Shown here one piece after another: positions 57,823-64,000 of a DNA stretch of 64,000 nucleotides. The DNA lies in NCBI RefSeq assembly GCF_002797685.1, contig NZ_PGFH01000003.1, forward strand, positions 62,001-126,000, in the 5' to 3' direction. The notes under the pieces were generated by a model. It was not told where the DNA came from and searched no databases. It worked only from the letters and a program-made list of their open reading frames with translations. Position 1 is the stretch's first letter; the number at the start of each line of letters is the position of its first letter. The position numbers and the translations under genes are program-made. This stretch comes from Salinibacterium amurskyense. GTDB lineage: Bacteria > Actinomycetota > Actinomycetes > Actinomycetales > Microbacteriaceae.

Positions 57823-58694
57823 GCACCATAATTCTTCTGCTCATCACGGGCCTCGGGCTCGGTGCGCTCTACTTCTTGGTCGCCTCCGGCCTCTCGCTGA
57901 TTTACGGACTCATGGGTGTGCTGAACTTTGCGCACGGCTCGTTCCTCACGCTCGGCGCTTTTGCTGGCTGGGAGCTGGCACGGCGGATGGACGGCAGCAG
58001 TTGGGGCACCCTCATCGCCTCGCTGGTGCTCGGAATGGCGGTCGGTGCCTTTGTGGCTGCCGCTACCGAGTTCCTTCTCATCCGACGGCTCTACAACCGA
58101 CATATCGAGCAAGTGCTCGTGACGGTCGGTCTGGCTCTCGCCTCGGTTGCTCTCTTCGAGGGTATTTGGGGTACGGACGCGATCTATGTCACCGCCCCTG
58201 AATGGCTCTCGCAGACAACCGAAATCTTGGGCGCCCGCGTTCCTAACGATCGCTTCTTAATGATCGGCGCCGCGGTGCTGGTGCTGCTCGGTATTGTCGC
58301 CTTCCTGCGGTACACCCGCTTCGGGCTCATCATCCGGGCCGGCGTTGAAAACCGTTCGATGGTGACCGCTCTCGGTATCGACGTGCGCAAGGCCTTTACG
58401 GTCGTGTTCGCGATCGGTGGCGCTGCCGCAGGTCTGGGCGGAGTGCTCGCCTCGCACTACTTCGGCTACGTGTCGCCCCAGCTCGGTGGATCCCTGCTGA
58501 TCTTCGCATTCATCGTCACCGTGATTGGTGGGCTTGGTTCGCTCGCGGGTGCCGCTATCGCTTCGGTTGTTGTCGCGGTGCTTCAGCAATTCGCTAACTA
58601 CTTTTGGGGCGGAACTGGCGACTTGATGGTCGTCCTGTTGCTCGCCGTCGTGCTGTTGGTTCGCCCGACCGGAATCTTGGGGAAGAAAGCATGA
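57819..58694 (+). CDS. livH: ABC transporter permease, LivH type
   Basis: This membrane subunit of 291 residues has about eight TM helices. It begins with GLGLGALYFLVASGLSLIYG and LNFAHGSFLTLGAF, the LivH signature, and has EVENRSMVTALG-like AGVENRSMVTALGIDVRK as the ATPase-coupling loop. It starts inside the end of livF and ends inside the start of livM. Confidence 0.94.
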   Translation: MSTIILLLITGLGLGALYFLVASGLSLIYGLMGVLNFAHGSFLTLGAFAGWELARRMDGSSWGTLIASLVLGMAVGAFVAAATEFLLIRRLYNRHIEQVLVTVGLALASVALFEGIWGTDAIYVTAPEWLSQTTEILGARVPNDRFLMIGAAVLVLLGIVAFLRYTRFGLIIRAGVENRSMVTALGIDVRKAFTVVFAIGGAAAGLGGVLASHYFGYVSPQLGGSLLIFAFIVTVIGGLGSLAGAAIASVVVAVLQQFANYFWGGTGDLMVVLLLAVVLLVRPTGILGKKA

Positions 58695-59770
58695 AGTCGC
58701 TCTCGAAGTTGAGCCAGCGCACCTGGTGGATCGTCGGTGGCGTTCTCGTAGTCATCGCCGCTCTCTTGCCGTTGCTGAATATCTCGATCCCGGGTGTACT
58801 GCCCGGGGCAACCTACACGCCGGGCACGCTGCAACTGCTCGCCCTTGCGCTGCTCTTCGCCTCGCTCGCACTGAGCTACCACCTGCTGTTCGGTACCGCT
58901 GGGATGCTCTCCTTCGGTCACGCGCTGTACTTCGCTCTGGGGGCCTATGGCCTTGGCATCGTGCTGCACGAGACTGAACTGACACTGTTGCCGGCCCTGG
59001 GTCTTACGCTCGCGATTGTTATTACGGCGGCCTATTTGCTGGGCTCGTTGAGTCTGCGAGTGACCGGCATCTCCTTCGCGATGGTGACGCTGGCCTTCGC
59101 TCAAGCAGGCAACGTGCTCGTGCGCCGCAACCCCGGCATCACGGGCGGTGAAGAGGGTCTGCGACTCGACACCGAGCACATCCCGGATTTCTTCATTGGT
59201 GTCGTGAATACGCGCAACCTGTACTGGCTCGCGCTTGCGCTGCTCGTCGTCGTGTTCGTGGTTGTCGCCTGGTTCGAGAACTCCCGCGCCGGTCATGCGG
59301 TGACGGCCACGCGCGAGAACGAGTTGCGCGTGCGAGTGCTTGGCCTCCGCCCCTTCGGCGTCAAGCTCATGGCGTTTGTCATCGCCTCCGTGTTGGCGTC
59401 GCTCGTGGGAATGGTGCACTTGCTGCTGCAGAGCGGCACAACACCCCGCGCCACGTCTGCTGACTTCACCCTCACGATCCTCGTGATCGTGGTGCTCGGT
59501 GGTGTCGGCTCGCGCTGGGGCGCGATCGTCGGCGGCATCATTTACACCCTGCTTGATCAGCGCCTCACGGCACTGGCCAGCTCGGATGCCATCGACGGAC
59601 TTCCGGCAATCTTGCGGATTCCACTCTCCGAACCGCTCTTTATCCTCGGCACGCTGTTTATCCTTGTGGTGTTGTTCCTTCCCGGAGGAATCGCCGGTGC
59701 GGTGCAGCGCCTCTCCACAGGCACCAGTCTCGCGCCGCAGAAGCGTCAGCGGCTCGAGGAGGCAGAATGA
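58691..59770 (+). CDS. livM: ABC transporter permease, LivM type
   Basis: This second permease of 359 residues has about ten TM helices. It includes LLFGTAGMLSFGHALYFALGAYG and the coupling loop ATRENELRVRVLGLRPFGVK, both LivM features (the first cited by its ends). The ATG at 58691 overlaps the livH stop; an earlier frame start at 58604 is inside livH and is rejected. The gene ends overlapping the acyl-CoA synthetase gene by ATGA, which ties transport to activation of an acid. Confidence 0.93.
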   Translation: MKSLSKLSQRTWWIVGGVLVVIAALLPLLNISIPGVLPGATYTPGTLQLLALALLFASLALSYHLLFGTAGMLSFGHALYFALGAYGLGIVLHETELTLLPALGLTLAIVITAAYLLGSLSLRVTGISFAMVTLAFAQAGNVLVRRNPGITGGEEGLRLDTEHIPDFFIGVVNTRNLYWLALALLVVVFVVVAWFENSRAGHAVTATRENELRVRVLGLRPFGVKLMAFVIASVLASLVGMVHLLLQSGTTPRATSADFTLTILVIVVLGGVGSRWGAIVGGIIYTLLDQRLTALASSDAIDGLPAILRIPLSEPLFILGTLFILVVLFLPGGIAGAVQRLSTGTSLAPQKRQRLEEAE

Positions 59771-61329
59771 CCCAGTCTGAAGGGCTACACACGCTCGGGC
59801 GGTGGACTGCCGATCGCGCCCTCGCTACGCCCGACAGAGTGGCCGTCGACGACCGCGGCGTCGTGCTGACCTACCGTCAACTGGATGACCGGGCCACGGC
59901 GCTCGCCGAAGCCTTCCTCGCGGGCGGCTACGGTGTCGGTGATCGCATCGCCACCATTACGGGCAACAGTTCGGACCACGTGGTCGTGTTCTTCGCGTGT
60001 GCCAAGGCCGGACTCGTGCTCGTTCCGCTCTCGTGGCGCCTGTCACCGCGGGAGATCGCTCAGCAGCTTGAGCAGGCTGATCCTGCACTGCTCCTCGTTG
60101 AGGACGAGTTCTCGACGCTGGGCACCCTCGCCACCGATCGTCTTGTCGCACCAATTGCTCGCGGTATCCTCGGCACCCACGGTATTGAGCGGGACATCGT
60201 GGCACCGTTGCGCAGTGAGGCAACGACTCCCGTGCATCGCCCCGTGCGCGACGAGGATGCCCTGCTCATCATCTTCACCTCGGGAACGCTCGACCAGGCC
60301 AAGGGTGCCATTCTCAGCCACGCTAATTGCTTTTGGACCAACCTCTCGCTTTCGCGCACGGCCGAGATCACGAGTGCCGACACGGTGCTGGCCGTCATGC
60401 CCCAGTACCACGTGGGCGGCTGGAACATTCAGCCACTGCTGGCCTGGTGGATGGGCGCGACGGTCGTGCTCGAGCGCACCTTCGACCCCGCTCGCGTGCT
60501 GCAGCTCATCGCCGACCGCCGCATCACCACGATGATGGGCGTGCCCGCCAACTACCTGATCCTCTCGCAGCATCCGCGATTCGCCTCGAGCGATCTCTCG
60601 AGCCTCGCGCACGCCATTGTCGGGGGAGCGCCGATGCCCGAACCGCTCTTGCGCGTGTGGCACAGCCGCGGTGTGGCCTTGACCCAGGGGTATGGCCTGA
60701 CCGAGGCAGCGCCCAACGTGTTGTGTCTGCCCGATGAAGAAGCGCGCACGCGCATCGGTTCAGCGGGCAAGCCCTACCCGCACGTGGATGTCGACATTGC
60801 CGACCCCGTGACGGGAGAGCGCATCGAGGGTGCTGGCCAGGGCGAACTACTGGTCAAGGGCCCCGGAGTATTCAGCGGCTACTTCCGTGCCCCCGAGGCC
60901 ACCGCGCTGGCGCTGCGCAACGGCTGGCTCGCCACCGGCGATCTTGTCAGCCGCGATTCCGAAGGCTACTACCGCGTTCTCGATCGCCTCAAAGACATCT
61001 TCATCACCGGGGGAGAGTCCGTTGCTCCCGCCGAGATTGAGGGCGTTCTCTTCGGGCATCCCGCGATCGCCGATGTGGCTGTCGTTGGGGTTCCCGATGA
61101 GAAGTGGGGCGAAGTCGCCGTGGCCTGGGTTGTCGTGCGCTCCGGAGCCTCCACGGATGAAACCGACGTACTCAACTTTGCGAGCGCCAGCCTGGCGAAG
61201 TACAAAGTGCCCCGGCGCGTGATCTTTACCGAACACATCCCACGGTCATCCAGCGACAAAGTTCGTCGCCGGGTGCTGCTGGGGCAATGGACAGAAGAGT
61301 CCGCACAAGCAGGACGGATCAGTTCATGA
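59767..61329 (+). CDS. AMP-forming acyl-CoA synthetase
   Basis: This adenylate-forming ligase of 520 residues links a carboxylic acid to CoA through an acyl-AMP. Motifs are QGYGLTEAAPNVL, LATGDLVSRDSEGYYRVLDR, the hinge DIFITGGESVAPAEIEG and the C-terminal Lys in IPRSSSDKVRRRVL. The phosphate-binding loop reads FTSGTLDQAKGAILSH, where the usual TTGxPKG is replaced by TLDQAKG; the Lys is kept. It overlaps livM upstream and the TetR gene downstream. The substrate is unknown. The operon context suggests a short- or medium-chain acid brought in by the transporter. Confidence 0.92.
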   Translation: MTQSEGLHTLGRWTADRALATPDRVAVDDRGVVLTYRQLDDRATALAEAFLAGGYGVGDRIATITGNSSDHVVVFFACAKAGLVLVPLSWRLSPREIAQQLEQADPALLLVEDEFSTLGTLATDRLVAPIARGILGTHGIERDIVAPLRSEATTPVHRPVRDEDALLIIFTSGTLDQAKGAILSHANCFWTNLSLSRTAEITSADTVLAVMPQYHVGGWNIQPLLAWWMGATVVLERTFDPARVLQLIADRRITTMMGVPANYLILSQHPRFASSDLSSLAHAIVGGAPMPEPLLRVWHSRGVALTQGYGLTEAAPNVLCLPDEEARTRIGSAGKPYPHVDVDIADPVTGERIEGAGQGELLVKGPGVFSGYFRAPEATALALRNGWLATGDLVSRDSEGYYRVLDRLKDIFITGGESVAPAEIEGVLFGHPAIADVAVVGVPDEKWGEVAVAWVVVRSGASTDETDVLNFASASLAKYKVPRRVIFTEHIPRSSSDKVRRRVLLGQWTEESAQAGRISS

Positions 61330-61982
61330 GCACACCACTCACCGCTCGCGGCACCCGCACCAAGGCGAAGCTCATCGAGGCCGCCGAAACGGTCTTTGCG
61401 CGCTACGGCTACACGGATGCCTCGGTCGTGCGCATCACCGAAGAAGCGGGCGTCGGCCAAGGAACGTTCTACCTGTACTTCGCGAGCAAGCTCGAGATCT
61501 TCGAGGAGCTCGTGGAAGACCTCAACCGCCGCGTACGTCGCGCCATGAGCGAAGCCTCGGGCGCAGCATCCAACCGCATCGAATCTGAGCGGGCCGGCTT
61601 TCGTGCGTTCTTCGAGTTCACCGCGGAACACCCCGCGCTCTATCGCGTGGTGCGCGAAGCAGAATTCGTCTCGCCCAAGTCGCTGCGCCTGCACTACTCG
61701 CGCATTGTCGACGGCTACATCGAAGGTCTCAAAGAAGCTCAATTGCTGGGCGAGATCGGCGACATCGACCCGACCGTTGCCGCCTGGGCCCTCATGGGCA
61801 TTGGCGAAATGATCGGGATGCGCTGGGTGCTGTGGGGAGACTCAGCCGACGCCGGTAACGACGCCGACCCCACCGCCAGCGGCACCTCGCGCGTGCCCGA
61901 CGACGTTCTCGATCAGATGATCACGTTTATCCGCCGCGCTTTGGCCGTTCCAGAGCCGAGCACCGAAGGAGTCGAGAAATGA
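61326..61982 (+). CDS. TetR-family transcriptional regulator
   Basis: This 218-residue repressor-type protein has an N-terminal helix-turn-helix (KLIEAAETVFARYGYTDAS, then GVGQGTFYLYFASKLEIFEEL) and a helical ligand domain. The ATG at 61326 overlaps the upstream stop; a start at 61287 would only add out-of-context residues. Being embedded in the operon by overlaps on both sides, it probably regulates it, responding to an acyl-CoA or a free acid. The dyad upstream of livJ is a candidate site. Confidence 0.93.
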   Translation: MSTPLTARGTRTKAKLIEAAETVFARYGYTDASVVRITEEAGVGQGTFYLYFASKLEIFEELVEDLNRRVRRAMSEASGAASNRIESERAGFRAFFEFTAEHPALYRVVREAEFVSPKSLRLHYSRIVDGYIEGLKEAQLLGEIGDIDPTVAAWALMGIGEMIGMRWVLWGDSADAGNDADPTASGTSRVPDDVLDQMITFIRRALAVPEPSTEGVEK

Positions 61983-62725
61983 CCGATCTCACGGGCCGTC
62001 GCGCCCTCGTCACCGGTGGTGCGAGCGGTATTGGTGCCGCCTGTACCGTCGCACTCGCGAAAGCGGGAGCCCACGTGATCGTGGCTGACCTCAATGGCGA
62101 TGCCGCTCGGGCTCAAGCCGAACTTGTGGGCGGCGAAGCCTGGCAGGTCGACCTGACCGATACGGCGGCGCTCGCCGACCTCTCACTCGACGTCGACGTG
62201 ATCGTGAACAACGCAGGCATCCAACATGTGAATCCCATCGAGACGTTCGACCCCGTGATGTTTAGCCGCATCCTCGACCTCATGGTCGAGGCACCCTTCT
62301 TGCTCGTGCGAGCGGCTCTGCCGAAGATGTATGAACGCAGCTTCGGGCGCATCATCAACCTCAGCTCTGTTCACGGATTACGCGCTTCGCCCTACAAGTC
62401 GGCGTACGTCACCGCCAAGCATGGGCTTGAAGGCTTCTCCAAGGTCACCGCGCTCGAGGGCGGCGCCCATGGCGTCACGAGCAACTGCGTGAACCCGGGC
62501 TACGTGCGCACGCCACTCGTCGAGAAACAGATCGCTGATCAGGCCAAGGTGCACGGCATCCCGGAATCCGAAGTGGTCGAAAAAGTCATGCTCACCGAGA
62601 GCGCCATCAAGCGCCTCGTTGAGCCGGCTGAAGTGGCCGACCTCGTGCTGTGGCTAGCGGGCGACAGCGCCGGCATGGTCACGGGCGCTTCGTACACGAT
62701 GGATGGCGGCTGGAGCGCACGATGA
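61979..62725 (+). CDS. bdhA: 3-hydroxybutyrate dehydrogenase (SDR)
   Basis: This short-chain dehydrogenase of 248 residues oxidises (R)-3-hydroxybutyrate to acetoacetate with NAD. It has the cofactor site TGGASGIGAA, NNAGIQHVNPIE, the catalytic Ser in NLSSVHGLRASP and Tyr-Lys in SAYVTAKHG. The NPGYVRTPLVEKQIADQAK region followed by VMLTESAIKR is characteristic of the 3-hydroxybutyrate dehydrogenase subfamily. It overlaps the TetR gene and the hydrolase gene by ATGA. The CoA-transferase and thiolase encoded nearby would take the product to acetyl-CoA. Confidence 0.92.
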   Translation: MTDLTGRRALVTGGASGIGAACTVALAKAGAHVIVADLNGDAARAQAELVGGEAWQVDLTDTAALADLSLDVDVIVNNAGIQHVNPIETFDPVMFSRILDLMVEAPFLLVRAALPKMYERSFGRIINLSSVHGLRASPYKSAYVTAKHGLEGFSKVTALEGGAHGVTSNCVNPGYVRTPLVEKQIADQAKVHGIPESEVVEKVMLTESAIKRLVEPAEVADLVLWLAGDSAGMVTGASYTMDGGWSAR

Positions 62726-63630
62726 CTGAACCACACACGACCATCACCGTTCCCGTCATCGGCGGCGAACTGACCGCGGCCGTCTGGGAACCCGAGTCGG
62801 AACCTGTCGCCACGATCCTTCTGATTCATGGCATTACGGCCTCTCATATGTCGTGGCCGCTCATCGCCGCGGCGTTCCCCAACTGTCGGGTTATTGCTCC
62901 CGACCTTCGCGGTCGCGGTGCGAGCCGCGACCTTCCCGCTCCGTTCGGGATGCCGCAGCACGCCGCCGACATGAACGCTCTGTTAGAAGCAACCGGCACT
63001 GACTCCGCGCTCGTCGTCGGGCATTCGATGGGCGGATTCGTCGCTGCAACCCTGGCGGCGCAGCACCCGGAGCGTGTCTCCAGCCTGCTCCTCATCGACG
63101 GCGGCTTGCCGATCCCAGCACCGGAGGGCACCTCGATGGAGGAGCTGCCGCAGGTGATTTTGGGCCCGGCAGCGGAGCGGCTTTCGATGACGTTCCCTGA
63201 TCGAGAGAGCTACCAAGAGTTCTGGCGCGTGCATCCGGCCTTCGCCGACAACTTCACGTCGGCAGTGCGTGACTACGTCGACTACGACCTCGTCGGCTCG
63301 GCACCGCACCTGCACCCCGCGAGCTCGATCGACGCGGTGAGCTTCGATGCCTTGCAGTTGAGCGGGGACGCCCAGTATCGCGCGGCTCTCGAGGGACTCA
63401 GCATGCCCGTTCACTTCATTCGGGCACCGCGGGGTCTTCTCAATCAGGTACCGGCGTTGTATCCTCCGGAACAGTGTGACCACTGGCGGTCAGAGCTTCC
63501 TCATGTGGAATTTCACGAAGCGTCAGACGTCAATCACTACACAATTACTTTGACGCAACGAGGCGCAGATATCGTCGCGGGCGTCATGACTCAACTAATG
63601 GCGAACCAACCGCGGGAGGTCCGAGCGTGA
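62722..63630 (+). CDS. Alpha/beta hydrolase
   Basis: This 302-residue serine hydrolase has an oxyanion segment [21 protein letters not shown], the nucleophile elbow [12 protein letters not shown] (Ser near 98) and a C-terminal His in DVNHYTITL. No signal peptide is seen. In this operon it may cleave hydroxybutyrate oligomers, esters or an acyl thioester, but sequence alone does not decide. The ATG at 62722 overlaps the dehydrogenase stop, and its own stop overlaps the CoA-transferase gene (GTGA). Confidence 0.9.
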   Translation: MTEPHTTITVPVIGGELTAAVWEPESEPVATILLIHGITASHMSWPLIAAAFPNCRVIAPDLRGRGASRDLPAPFGMPQHAADMNALLEATGTDSALVVGHSMGGFVAATLAAQHPERVSSLLLIDGGLPIPAPEGTSMEELPQVILGPAAERLSMTFPDRESYQEFWRVHPAFADNFTSAVRDYVDYDLVGSAPHLHPASSIDAVSFDALQLSGDAQYRAALEGLSMPVHFIRAPRGLLNQVPALYPPEQCDHWRSELPHVEFHEASDVNHYTITLTQRGADIVAGVMTQLMANQPREVRA

Positions 63631-64000
63631 GTATCGACAAGACAATGGGGTCGGCGGCAGAGGCGGTCGCTGATATTCCGAGTGGAGCATCCTTGGCAGT
63701 CGGCGGCTTCGGCCTGTGCGGCAACCCGATGGTGCTCATCCAAGCGCTGTTGGAGTTGGGCTCCGACGACCTCAGTATCGTGAGTAACAACTGCGGTGTG
63801 GATGACTGGGGGCTCGGCGTGCTGCTGGCCGCCCGCCGCATCCGCAAAATGACGTCGTCGTATGTGGGGGAGAACAAAGAGTTCGAGCGCCAGTTCTTGA
63901 CGGGGGAGCTCGAAGTGGAGTTGACCCCGCAGGGAACCCTCGCCGAGAAGCTCCGGGCCGGCGGCTCGGGAGTAGCCGCGTTCTTCACGCAGACCGGCGT
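63627..64000 (+). CDS. scoA: Succinyl-CoA:3-oxoacid CoA-transferase subunit A (3' end outside window)
   Basis: The first 124 residues are present. They include the N-terminal [35 protein letters not shown] and [20 protein letters not shown], then [18 protein letters not shown], the hallmark order of SCOT alpha subunits. The enzyme moves CoA from succinyl-CoA to acetoacetate. A subunit B gene with the catalytic Glu is expected just past the window. The GTG start overlaps the hydrolase stop. It links 3-hydroxybutyrate dehydrogenase to the divergent thiolase. Confidence 0.93.
   Translation, partial: MSIDKTMGSAAEAVADIPSGASLAVGGFGLCGNPMVLIQALLELGSDDLSIVSNNCGVDDWGLGVLLAARRIRKMTSSYVGENKEFERQFLTGELEVELTPQGTLAEKLRAGGSGVAAFFTQTG

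Overview
The window reads as chromosome of a high-GC Gram-positive actinobacterium, most likely of the family Microbacteriaceae. The reasons are frequent GTG starts, many 4-base ATGA/GTGA gene overlaps, a Rho with a long Arg/Asn/Asp-rich insert, an actinobacterial-length AtpH of 264 residues, and an actinobacterial Ser/Thr kinase, PP2C and FHA cluster. The genus cannot be fixed from sequence alone. No rRNA, tRNA, transposase or CRISPR array was recognised, and no gene-free stretch exceeds about 300 bases.

Layout: 1-8.8 kb holds housekeeping genes: the end of thrC, then thrB, rho, prfA, prmC, a HAD phosphatase, a TsaC/Sua5 enzyme, a WecA/TagO-like glycosyl-phosphate transferase and an AtpI-like protein. 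At 8.9-12.2 kb, on the opposite strand and in visibly lower-GC DNA, lies a three-gene lactococcin-972-type bacteriocin locus (secreted peptide, multi-TM membrane protein, ABC ATPase). It separates the AtpI-like gene from atpB. The F-type ATP synthase operon atpBEFHAGDC follows (12.3-19.2 kb). Its atpB has no ATG, GTG or TTG codon at the expected start and is also low in GC over parts of its length.

19.2-24.9 kb holds a P-loop kinase, yaaA, two alkylation-repair genes (tag, ogt), an unknown membrane-anchored HEXXH protein, a class III aminotransferase and an Lrp/AsnC regulator. The regulator is divergent from an aldehyde dehydrogenase across a symmetrical operator-like dyad, which suggests polyamine or omega-amino-acid catabolism. 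From 26.5 to 47.0 kb all genes run on the plus strand: FHA, PP2C, membrane Ser/Thr kinase, a 1968-residue Ig-like/Fn3 envelope protein, MoxR ATPase, DUF58, a transglutaminase-fold protein lacking the catalytic Cys and His, a giant acidic zinc-ribbon/FHA protein with in-frame hexanucleotide repeats, and an FtsK/SpoIIIE (EccC-like) ATPase without WXG100 partners. I consider this the best candidate for an incompletely described system: a phospho-regulated envelope or secretion machine.

47.1-53.8 kb holds an orphan Tat-type polyamine-binding lipoprotein, an asparaginase-II family protein, OsmC, an FKBP lipoprotein, dxr and the site-2 protease rseP. These end at a perfect 16-bp bidirectional terminator. 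The last 10 kb is a tightly overlapping plus-strand operon (livJ-G-F-H-M, acyl-CoA synthetase, TetR, 3-hydroxybutyrate dehydrogenase, alpha/beta hydrolase, start of succinyl-CoA:3-oxoacid CoA-transferase) facing away from a thiolase gene. Together these form a route from an imported or esterified 3-hydroxy acid through acetoacetate to acetyl-CoA.
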